Origin: Chryseobacterium sp. JM1
GTDB taxonomy: Bacteria; Bacteroidota; Bacteroidia; Flavobacteriales; Weeksellaceae
Length of the DNA stretch: 64,000 nucleotides
NCBI RefSeq assembly: GCF_000737715.1
Contig: NZ_JPRN01000002.1
Location: forward strand, 1-64,000
Direction of reading: 5' to 3'
In this document: positions 1-6,790 of the stretch, in pieces
Numbering within the stretch: position 1 is the first letter of the stretch
Layout: each line of letters opens with the position of its first letter
The notes under the pieces: model-generated
What the model was told of the DNA's origin: nothing
Database searches by the model: none
What the model saw: the letters and a program-made list of their open reading frames with translations, nothing else
Program-made: the position numbers and the translations under genes

Positions 1-164
1 CTCTTAGTTTAATTAAATGCTTTCTCTTTCTCTAAAGTTAATAACTTTATCCTCTGCTAATCTAAAGGAGGATCTCGAAGCCACCGGGGTTTTAGAATTA
101 TAATACATGAAATAACATGGCGGCTTCAAGGTTCTTAGCCACCAAGATTCCGATTATCATAAGA
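1..164. other. Left edge, no gene supported
   Basis: This stretch lies downstream of the minus-strand barrel gene and runs to the window edge. It contains an imperfect inverted repeat (GAAGCCACC near 79 and GGCGGCTTC near 119) that could fold but has no clear T-run. Short open frames cross it, but none has family-like sequence. I see no supported gene. Confidence 0.4.
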
Positions 165-1121
165 TTAAATTCCAAAATTGATAAAAACACTGAACCTTGA
201 TTTTGCTTCAATGTCACCGCTTGCCAGATTGGAATAAGCAGGCAGCATAACTTCCCCACCCAGACTGAACTTTTTATAGGAAGCCTCAAAACCGAGTTTT
301 CCATATAAAGCGCTTCCAGCTGTTTTGGGCAATACTTCATCAAACTGTTTGTTTTTATCATAGACTTCGCCCTGAAGTCCGGCTTTGGCAGAGAAAATAG
401 TTTTTTCATTTCCTGCAAGTTGATAAAAACCTGTTGCGGCGTAATTCCATTGGTTTCCGAAACGGTAGTTCTTTTTGTTTTCAGTTTTTACCGTATAATC
501 TGTATTGACCAGCACAGCCAGTTTATTCTTTTGAAACTTATAGTTCAAAGCGACCTGATAATCCCAGCTTCCGGTTCCCAATTGAAAACTTGGGTTGACG
601 CCGGAAGCACCTTTTTCATCAAATTTTCCCAAAGGAATTTTCACCCCCAAACCACCGTTGAGCTGATGAAAATTGTCTTTGGAGCTGATGATCCTATAGA
701 TTCCCATCAGGTTCAGATCTCCGATACCATTAATGTTGATATCGCCCTGCATGGTTCTCTTCTCATGAAAATGAAAGGGCAGGCTGGCGTATACACTCAG
801 CTTTTGTGTCAATGGAATTTTCCCCCAAACCTGCAGGGTATTAAAATACTGGTCCTGTGTAAGATCTTTTACAAAAAGGTTTTCTTTGGCTTTATAATGC
901 TGGGCAAAATATTTGATCCCGATAAATTGAGGATTCAGTAAAGACTCAAAACCGGAAGATCCGTTTCCTGCCGCACAGCCGCACGCATCACAGTCATCCA
1001 GCACAATGCTGTTCATAGGATCTGCGATAAACAGACTATCGTTGACTGTTTTAGCCTGACAGACTAATGATAATGTCAGGCTCAGTATAAAAATTATGTT
1101 TTTCATGTTCATGATGCTCAT
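165..1121 (-). CDS. Outer-membrane beta-barrel protein of the MbnP/MbnH cluster
   Basis: The 318-residue product has a signal peptide (hydrophobic run after MKNIIF, likely cleaved after a CQA) followed by a Cys-rich patch (DDCDACGCAAG, about residues 43-53). The rest is alternating polar and hydrophobic strands ending in Phe-Gly-Ile, as expected for an outer-membrane barrel. It resembles barrel 'transporter' proteins often encoded beside di-heme peroxidases. The start overlaps the stop of the upstream heme enzyme gene by ATGA, which suggests translational coupling; ATGs at 1112 and 1106 are alternatives and give a more typical signal peptide. The Cys patch just after the signal peptide could bind metal, which is inference. 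The substrate is unknown. Confidence 0.7.
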   Translation of the reverse strand: MSIMNMKNIIFILSLTLSLVCQAKTVNDSLFIADPMNSIVLDDCDACGCAAGNGSSGFESLLNPQFIGIKYFAQHYKAKENLFVKDLTQDQYFNTLQVWGKIPLTQKLSVYASLPFHFHEKRTMQGDININGIGDLNLMGIYRIISSKDNFHQLNGGLGVKIPLGKFDEKGASGVNPSFQLGTGSWDYQVALNYKFQKNKLAVLVNTDYTVKTENKKNYRFGNQWNYAATGFYQLAGNEKTIFSAKAGLQGEVYDKNKQFDEVLPKTAGSALYGKLGFEASYKKFSLGGEVMLPAYSNLASGDIEAKSRFSVFINFGI

Positions 1122-2173
1122 TCTGCAAATTTTGGATTAGAAATAAAGTTTTTGTCGGATAAGGTTTTCAAAAAGGCGATGATAAACTGCTTTTCCTGAG
1201 TATTCATCGCAATTCCGATATGCCCGTTCTGTTTCAGCTGCGGATCCAGATTGGGATTGTCTTCCACGCTATCTGAATAAAAATTAAGAACTGCGCTGAG
1301 CGTGTAAAATCTTCCGTCATGCATATACGGTGCGGTATATTCTACATTTCTGAGACTTGGTACACGGAATTTCATCCAGTCATTCTGATCAAGGGTCACG
1401 CGATGACGGCCCGCATCTTTGAACTGATTATTGTAATACATTCCCGTATTCCTAAAACTCTCATCGGTAAATAATTCTCCGCTGTGGCAGGAAGCACATT
1501 TCTGGGTAAAAAGAGCCAATCCCTGAGATTCCTCAGAGGTGAAATTTTCTTTTCCCTGCTTAACCCTGTCATATTTCGAATCTGCGGAAATCATGCTGAC
1601 CATAAACTGCGACAGCGCTTTTAAGACTCTTTCACCGGTTATACTTTCGTCACCATAAGCTGCCATGAAGAGTTTTTTATACATCGGATCATCTTTTAAT
1701 TTAGAAAGCACTTCCGGCATTGAACTGTCCATTTCATTGGCATCTGTGATCGGAATGATGGGCTGTTCATTCAGATTATGGATCACACCGTCCCACATAT
1801 ATCTTTTCAGGAATGCCATATTTTGAATGGGTGGTGCATTACGGATTCCAATTCTGTCATCTACGCCATGACTCACATTATGACCATGGTGCGTAAAAGC
1901 ATTTTCCTGGATATGGCAGAAACCGCACGATATGGTATTATTTCTGGAAAGCCTGCCTTCGTAAAATAATTTTCTACCCAGCTCTAGTCCATTTTTCGTC
2001 ACCGGATTCCCGGATGCATCGAAAGTCATTTTCGGAAAGTATGATGGAAACTGCAATGAATAAGCCTCATCCTTTTCCAGCGGCTGCATTACCTCATCTG
2101 AACAGGACCAACAGCTCAGAAATGTAATGACCAGCAATATTGTTTTTAATAAAATCCTAATCATTATGAACAT
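1118..2173 (-). CDS. mbnH: MbnH/MauG-family di-heme cytochrome c peroxidase-like lipoprotein
   Basis: This 351-residue exported protein has two c-type heme motifs, CGFCH (residues 83-87) and CASCH (226-230), and the late motif PYMHDGRF (282-289) of the MauG/bacterial cytochrome c peroxidase family. The N-terminus is hydrophobic and ends in Cys (FLSCWSC), so it is probably a periplasmic lipoprotein. In characterised MbnH enzymes the di-heme centre oxidises a Trp of the partner MbnP to kynurenine; the adjacent upstream gene encodes an MbnP-like protein, so this role is favoured over hydrogen peroxide detoxification. The frame overlaps mbnP by 17 bp; ATG at 2164 is an alternative start. The downstream barrel gene overlaps by 4 bp. 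Confidence 0.85.
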   Translation of the reverse strand: MFIMIRILLKTILLVITFLSCWSCSDEVMQPLEKDEAYSLQFPSYFPKMTFDASGNPVTKNGLELGRKLFYEGRLSRNNTISCGFCHIQENAFTHHGHNVSHGVDDRIGIRNAPPIQNMAFLKRYMWDGVIHNLNEQPIIPITDANEMDSSMPEVLSKLKDDPMYKKLFMAAYGDESITGERVLKALSQFMVSMISADSKYDRVKQGKENFTSEESQGLALFTQKCASCHSGELFTDESFRNTGMYYNNQFKDAGRHRVTLDQNDWMKFRVPSLRNVEYTAPYMHDGRFYTLSAVLNFYSDSVEDNPNLDPQLKQNGHIGIAMNTQEKQFIIAFLKTLSDKNFISNPKFAE

Positions 2174-2984
2174 GATCTACTTTAAACATTGCAGTAAGGT
2201 TATTCGTCACATCCAAAAGATGCGGACCGGAACCCATCATCATGTTATTTCCTGTCGTTAAAGAAAGCGTTTTGCTGCCGCTCAGAAACTGATTCAGATC
2301 TGCAAGAATGTGGATGGAAGGTCTTACCTGAGTTGTTACTCTGGCTGTAGTCGGAAGATTCAACGTAATTTCCCGGTAAAGATCGGGCATATCATTGGCT
2401 GTTATGTTTCCCATATTTCCGGTATGGTTCATGAATTCTGTATCTGCAGAGGATATTCCGTATTTCCCTTCCAGTTTTACAAAAATATAGCCGCCTGCCC
2501 ATGACCAGGACATCCCTTTCTGTTTAGCTTTATTCCAGAACTCTGCCTGACCGTTTTGTCCCAGCAGGTAAGCCTTCTGGCTGATCCCCAGTCCGAATTT
2601 TACTTTTTTATAATTATTTTTCGGAATACCTTTCAGATCAATATAGACCACTCCTGCAACGGCATCTGCCTGGTCTATGATAAAAGCTCCTTTATCCGGG
2701 TTATTTTCATTGTATTTGAATTCGTTTCCACCTTCATCAATCAGTGTGATATTGCTTACCACATATTTTAGAGCGGAGAAATTATGTTTTTGCCCTGCCG
2801 CAGAAGTCTGAACAGTTTGGTTTAATACAATATCGCCAAGATTATTGAATCCGTTTTCAAATTTGATCTGAAGGTTTCCTGTAGAAGTATCCTGCGGATC
2901 ATCGTCATCGCTGTTTCGACATGATGATAAAGTGAATAAATTAAGGGCAATAAAGAGTAATGATAAAAATTTATAAATTTTCAT
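2157..2984 (-). CDS. mbnP: MbnP-like copper-associated lipoprotein
   Basis: The 275-residue protein begins with a lipoprotein signal (LSSC, Cys at residue 22) followed by an acidic linker. It carries the MbnP core: LKYVVSNITL (about 72-81) and MSWSWAGGYIFVKLEG (158-173). The Trp-containing MxWxW segment is the region in which related proteins (CorA/MbnP) bear the Trp that is converted to kynurenine and helps bind copper. The C-terminus is His-rich (DHVHND). It is the first gene of a three-gene unit with the di-heme enzyme and a barrel protein, which supports an enzyme-substrate pair at the cell surface or in the periplasm. Which Trp is modified, and the bound metal, are inference. Confidence 0.82.
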   Translation of the reverse strand: MKIYKFLSLLFIALNLFTLSSCRNSDDDDPQDTSTGNLQIKFENGFNNLGDIVLNQTVQTSAAGQKHNFSALKYVVSNITLIDEGGNEFKYNENNPDKGAFIIDQADAVAGVVYIDLKGIPKNNYKKVKFGLGISQKAYLLGQNGQAEFWNKAKQKGMSWSWAGGYIFVKLEGKYGISSADTEFMNHTGNMGNITANDMPDLYREITLNLPTTARVTTQVRPSIHILADLNQFLSGSKTLSLTTGNNMMMGSGPHLLDVTNNLTAMFKVDHVHND

Positions 2985-3394
2985 TTTGATTTTTTAAGTT
3001 GAATTTTTAAAATAGAAATGTTTTTGAATGGGTGAACATTCATTTTTTTTAACCACAAAAGGCACAAAAGTTTTTTGACACTTAAGTTATCTGAAGTTGA
3101 AATGCTTTTGAATAAGAAGATCACTTAAGCTTAATAAAATCAAAGTTCTTCATTTTGAAAAACATGCATAAACATCTGTGAAAATCTGTGCAATCTGTGG
3201 TGAAAAATAGCAGCAAAAGACACAAAAATTTTTAACACTTCAGTTGTTTAAAGTGAATTGAAAAACTGCATAGAAGAACACTTAAGCTTTTTAAAATCTT
3301 CGATTTTTCATACTAACCTTAAAATAGTATGTATGACGAAATGCTTAAGAAAATTCTTTATGGTCTTTGTGGTCGGTAAAGATTAAAATTGAAC
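2985..3394. repeat. Intergenic region with degenerate repeats
   Basis: This gap of about 410 bp upstream of mbnP has no gene. Two diverged direct copies lie at about 3052-3150 and 3211-3312; both start with ARRCACAAAA, have AACACTT or GACACTT next, and later carry CACTTAAGCTT. Between them is a unit of the form CATCTGTGAAAATCTGTGC (about 3172-3190). These look like decayed members of a dispersed intergenic repeat family. I could not identify a clear promoter for mbnP here. Confidence 0.5.
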
Positions 3395-3763
3395 TTAAAA
3401 AACCGGTGGTTTGAAAATGTGTTTGAGAAACAGAAAAGAATAGGCTGTTTCGTAGAGAAAATTGAAGTGTACAGAAAGAAAACTTTCTGCTTTATTGATT
3501 CCTGTAATTTCGGGAAGGGTACAGATATCAAGAACTTTTTGTCCTGAATTTTTGGTTTTGTTTAAAGGTGAAGAATCGGAATCATTTGTTTTTGCGAGTT
3601 CTTTGCTCAGGTAGCATTTACCATTACAGTGAAGTTCCGGTTTGCTTTTATTGATACAGAGAGTGGTGGAGATATAATCATAATTTACAGCATACTCCAT
3701 CAGTGGGATCAGAGGCCTGAACACCATATAAAGAGTAAGGAATATGCTGCAAATTAAATTCAT
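3395..3763 (-). CDS. Small membrane protein with C-x-GKCY motif (paralog of 5815-6177)
   Basis: The 122-residue product has one N-terminal hydrophobic segment, then NYDYI (about 28-32), LC, and HCNGKCYLSKELAKT (about 45-59), followed by a low-complexity stretch and a hydrophobic aromatic C-terminus ending KPPVF. The same layout recurs in the 120-residue gene at 5815-6177, so this is a real family. It begins 3 bp after the superoxide dismutase gene and is probably cotranscribed with it. The paired Cys and genomic setting suggest a metal or redox role near the membrane, but I know of no assigned function. Confidence 0.65.
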   Translation of the reverse strand: MNLICSIFLTLYMVFRPLIPLMEYAVNYDYISTTLCINKSKPELHCNGKCYLSKELAKTNDSDSSPLNKTKNSGQKVLDICTLPEITGINKAESFLSVHFNFLYETAYSFLFLKHIFKPPVF

Positions 3764-3766
3764 CTG

Positions 3767-4441
3767 TTATTTCTTGCTTACGGCTTCTTCATATCTTCTG
3801 CTAACCTCTTTCCAGTTCAGCACATTCCAGATGGCAGTAAGATAATCTGCTCTCTTGTTCTGGTATTTCAGGTAATAAGCGTGTTCCCAAACATCAATTC
3901 CTAAGATTGGAGTTCCTTTTTCTTCCACTACATCCATCAAAGGGTTATCCTGATTGGCTGTAGAAGACACGAATAGTTTTCCGCTCTTATCTACAGAAAG
4001 CCATGCCCATCCTGAACCGAAACGGTCTGCCCCTGCTTTGCTGATTTTTTCTTTGAACGCATCCATGCTTCCGAAAGTTTCCGTAATCGCTTTAGCCAGT
4101 TTCTCAGAAGGCTGCGTGTTTTTTACGGGTGTAAGAACCGTCCAGAAAAGCTCGTGGTTGTAATGTCCGCCTGCATTATTTCTTACCGCCGGAGTAAGCT
4201 TAGAAACTCCTGAAAGGATCTGGAAAAGCGTTTGTTTTTCCTGTGGTGTTCCGGCAATCGCTTTATTCAAATTGGCAACATACGCAGCAGCATGCTTTGA
4301 ATAGTGAATTTCCATCGTCTGTGCATCTACCGAACCTTCCAGTGCATTGTATGCATACGGAAGCGGTGTCTGCTTAAACTGCGCAAAAGCGAACTGTGCG
4401 GCAAATACGGCACTTACAGCTGCTATTTTCAAAATCTTCAT
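3767..4441 (-). CDS. sodA: Exported superoxide dismutase, Mn type
   Basis: The 224-residue protein is a Fe/Mn superoxide dismutase (2 superoxide to O2 plus H2O2) with a cleavable signal peptide (residues 1-20, ending AFA), so it should act in the periplasm or outside the cell. Metal ligands are visible: His46 in HYSKH, His96 in [10 protein letters not shown], and Asp183 and His187 in DVWEHAYY. Gly-Gly before HxNH and Gln164 in TANQDNPLM match Mn-type rather than Fe-type enzymes. The small C-x-GKCY membrane protein follows 3 bp downstream. A signal peptide is unusual for this family, which is commonly cytoplasmic. The metal choice is inferred from these residues. Confidence 0.92.
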   Translation of the reverse strand: MKILKIAAVSAVFAAQFAFAQFKQTPLPYAYNALEGSVDAQTMEIHYSKHAAAYVANLNKAIAGTPQEKQTLFQILSGVSKLTPAVRNNAGGHYNHELFWTVLTPVKNTQPSEKLAKAITETFGSMDAFKEKISKAGADRFGSGWAWLSVDKSGKLFVSSTANQDNPLMDVVEEKGTPILGIDVWEHAYYLKYQNKRADYLTAIWNVLNWKEVSRRYEEAVSKK

Positions 4442-4731
4442 AACGTTTTGTTTTTATGGTTTAACAATATTTTTATACTTATAGAAGGGAAGCAGGATGA
4501 TGGAAGTACGACGACATTTCTGTCTGAAGATGACTCTCCTTCATTGATATTTCTTCATCTCATCTTTTTAATCCTCTGCATTCATGATTTCCAGCCATCA
4601 TTATCCCTGTCATTAGCTTCTGCATGAGCACTCCTCTACTCCATGATGTCAACTTCATTGGTCTTTTAATCATTCATCATTATCCTCATCATTAACTTCC
4701 AGCTTCATTCTTCCATCTTCCTTTCCCTACT

Positions 4732-5415
4732 CTATTTCAATAATTTCTTAATATCCTCGATCAATATTTCCCGGTCTGGATGATACTTGCCGTTAAGTTT
4801 AGCAGTTTTCCCTTCCGGATCTTCATAATTCAATCCTGAGTAATACAGGATAGGCATATTATCTTTATTGTATCTGCAACGGATATTTCCTTCTTTATCT
4901 ACCAAAGCAATCATTCCGCTGTGGTTGAGGCTTTCACTGTCGTCTTCCTTATCCCCTACATAGATATTAAACTGATCTGCCAGCTTTCCGATATACTCCC
5001 TGTCTCCGGTAAGAAAATGCCAGTCCGGGGATTTTGCTCCGACACTTTTAGCATGTTCTTTCAACGCAGCAGGTGTATCATTTTCCGGATCTATACTTAT
5101 TGAAATGATCCCGAATTCAGGGCTGTTCACCTCATCTTCAATAAATCTCATATTCCGGTTCATCACAGGACAAATCGTAGGACATCTGCTAAAGAAAAAC
5201 TCTACCAGATATACCTTTCCCAGCATATCTTTATTGGTGATTTTTTTATTATTCTGGTCGGTGAGTTCAAAATCGGGAACCTTCATTACAGTGTACAGGT
5301 TCTTCTTGAAATATCCCATTCCAACACCTATTCCCAGAAACAGCAGAGCGAAAATCGCAATCGGAATGATCACCTTTCTCTTTGCTCCGTTTTTGGTCTT
5401 ATTATTTTTGGACAT
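4732..5415 (-). CDS. SCO1/SenC/PrrC-family protein
   Basis: The 227-residue protein has a basic N-terminus, one membrane anchor (about residues 13-35) and a thioredoxin-like SCO domain. The copper-binding pair is CPTIC (Cys78, Cys82) with the conserved His165 (SLNHSGM). SCO proteins deliver copper to, or reduce, the CuA site of cytochrome c oxidase; some serve as thiol-disulfide oxidoreductases. The start overlaps the upstream YHS-lipoprotein gene by 14 bp, so the two are probably translated together. The domain faces the periplasm. Assignment to the family is secure; the exact client is inferred. Confidence 0.9.
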   Translation of the reverse strand: MSKNNKTKNGAKRKVIIPIAIFALLFLGIGVGMGYFKKNLYTVMKVPDFELTDQNNKKITNKDMLGKVYLVEFFFSRCPTICPVMNRNMRFIEDEVNSPEFGIISISIDPENDTPAALKEHAKSVGAKSPDWHFLTGDREYIGKLADQFNIYVGDKEDDSESLNHSGMIALVDKEGNIRCRYNKDNMPILYYSGLNYEDPEGKTAKLNGKYHPDREILIEDIKKLLK

Positions 5416-5677
5416 ATTTCTCAGGATTTTTTTTGAACTCGTCCTTGCATAAGCTACTGCAAAAACCGTACGTTTTATTTTTATAGACCGCCGTATCTTT
5501 CATATCATCTTCTGTTTTCATGTGACAGATAGGATCTTCCGCATTGGCAAATTTTACTTTTTTAACCGGCGATTTTGAAGAGGAAGTGCTCTTTTTATGC
5601 TTTACTTTAGGGGTTTCCTGGCCACAGGCGAATAATGAAACTGACAATAGTGCAGTCAAAATAATTTTTGATTTCAT
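5402..5677 (-). CDS. YHS-domain lipoprotein
   Basis: The start is placed at the ATG at 5677, giving 91 residues, because the lipoprotein signal (MKSKIILTALLSVSLFAC) begins there; the frame is open 12 bp further upstream. After a Lys/Ser-rich linker there is a YHS domain: DPICHM, then YKNKTYGFCSSLCKDEF, with the spaced Cys residues expected for metal or heavy-metal sensing domains. It overlaps the SCO gene and is probably its partner in periplasmic metal handling, likely copper. The substrate is inferred from context and the YHS family, not from the sequence alone. Confidence 0.8.
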   Translation of the reverse strand: MKSKIILTALLSVSLFACGQETPKVKHKKSTSSSKSPVKKVKFANAEDPICHMKTEDDMKDTAVYKNKTYGFCSSLCKDEFKKNPEKYVQK

Positions 5678-5814
5678 TTTAATGGTCAATTGAAATTGAT
5701 AGTATTATGAATGTGTGAATTAATTTTTAATGCAAAGATCAGCACCGCTTTTACAACATCAGGTTGTAAAAAACGAAGACACTTTGAGAAAAAACTAAAA
5801 GAATAGTTGAATAG

Positions 5815-6177
5815 TTAAGCTAAAGGAGGATGGAATATTCTGGAAAAATATTCTGAATGATGATCAAGACTATAATCCGAATGTATAGCCTCATCTTCAG
5901 GCTCAGATTCTTTCAGGCCTAAAAATGAAAGGGTATCGTGGGAAACAAAAACATCCAGGACGGATATTTTGATGACCTGGGAATTGTTGGACTGTTTTTC
6001 CGTTTTCGCCAATTCTTTGCTGACATAGCATTTCCCTTTACACGTTGACTGAGGAACATTTCTGTTCTCACAGAGGTTTTTTACAATATAATCATAGTTC
6101 ACGGCATAGTTCACCAATGGCAAAACGGGACGTAATGCAATGGTAAAAATGATGAATATGGATATAAAAAGTCTCAA
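5815..6177 (-). CDS. Small membrane protein with C-x-GKCY motif (paralog of 3395-3763)
   Basis: The 120-residue product has an N-terminal hydrophobic segment, then AVNYDYI, LCENRNVP, and CKGKCYVSKELAKTE (about residues 46-60), and ends IFHPPLA. The pattern closely matches the product of 3395-3763 (NYDYI, LC, C-x-GKCY-x-SKELAKT, aromatic tail with PP), while the linker between them differs, so the Cys/Lys core is under constraint. It lies upstream of the YHS-SCO pair with a 125-bp gap. Function unknown; a metal or redox link is inferred from its neighbours. Confidence 0.65.
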   Translation of the reverse strand: MRLFISIFIIFTIALRPVLPLVNYAVNYDYIVKNLCENRNVPQSTCKGKCYVSKELAKTEKQSNNSQVIKISVLDVFVSHDTLSFLGLKESEPEDEAIHSDYSLDHHSEYFSRIFHPPLA

Positions 6178-6194
6178 TGATCAGTTCTGTTGTA

Positions 6195-6202
6195 CAAATA
6201 TA
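6195..6202 (-). promoter_or_regulatory. Possible promoter -7 element for the 5815-6177 gene
   Basis: Read on the minus strand this is TATATTTG, an exact match to the Bacteroidota TAnnTTTG element, 18 bp before the start codon. No TTTG is seen at the expected upstream distance, so support is partial. Confidence 0.35.
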
Positions 6203-6374
6203 CTACTCAAATTGGGTTTATAGATTATTTATGATGAATGTCATTGATTATTTTTCGGTGAGCGGATACGGGTTTCGGGATGCGGGGTTTTGAGTTATGG
6301 AATAAACGTTTAATGTGATTATTCTTTTTCGCGCAGATAGTGGTGATTTTGCAGATTCTTTTTTGTGTATGAAA

Positions 6375-6407
6375 AAACCTTATAGATTTTGGAAATCTAT
6401 AAGGTTT
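6375..6407. repeat. Perfect 15-bp inverted repeat
   Basis: Arms 6375-6389 and 6393-6407 are exact reverse complements (AAACCTTATAGATTT) around a TGG loop. It is followed by GGGTGTTTTTATTTTTA, so it could end transcription on the plus strand, although no plus-strand gene precedes it. A shortened relative lies at 6622-6636. Confidence 0.6.
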
Positions 6408-6748
6408 GGGTGTTTTTATTTTTAAATAGATGATGTTGTGTTTTTTAATAGCAAAGGCGCGAAGAATATGACAAAAGGATGCTTTAAGGCGCTAGGATTT
6501 TATCTCCGATAAAATTTTATAATCCTAATAATGGGTCGCTTCATCCTAAAAGCTATTGTTGGCACCTGCCTGCTATCTATCAGCTTTTATTATTATTCAG
6601 TTTTATTGTTTTTGTGTAAAAAAACCTTATAGGTTTGGGTGTTTTTATTTTTATTATCTCCGATAAAATTTGAGACCTCTAATAAAGGGGCAATCTAAAA
6701 CCTATTATTTGACAACTGTCACCTTATTCCTGCGACCTACCATCTACT

Positions 6749-6790
6749 CCCTTATCCCTTATCCCTTATCCCTTATCCCTTATCCCTAAT
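6749..6790. repeat. Heptamer tandem repeat CCCTTAT
   Basis: Five exact copies of CCCTTAT (6749-6783) are followed by a variant CCCTAAT (6784-6790). The variant overlaps the stop codon of the P1B-ATPase gene (6786-6788). This is a simple-sequence tract; slippage would change the 3' region of that gene. Confidence 0.85.

Larger units (their letters stand above)
6178..6785. repeat. Intergenic region with hairpin and two-copy repeat
   Basis: This gap of about 600 bp holds no gene. It contains a perfect 15-bp inverted repeat (6375-6389 and 6393-6407). A second, shortened copy of that element with the same flanks lies at 6611-6650; its stem is reduced to AAACC/GGTTT. Each copy is followed by TATCTCCGATAAAATTT (6501-6517 and 6655-6671), 75 bp further on in copy one. 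A heptamer array ends the gap. The layout suggests a decayed, mobile-like intergenic element. Confidence 0.55.

Noticed and set aside
98..418. Open frame of 106 codons on the minus strand near the left edge
   Set aside because: It overlaps the barrel gene in another frame; the sequence has no signal peptide or family motif, and the barrel frame is clearly the real one.
6749..6790. Telomere-like or CRISPR repeat
   Set aside because: The unit is only 7 bp with no spacers; it is a simple tandem repeat.
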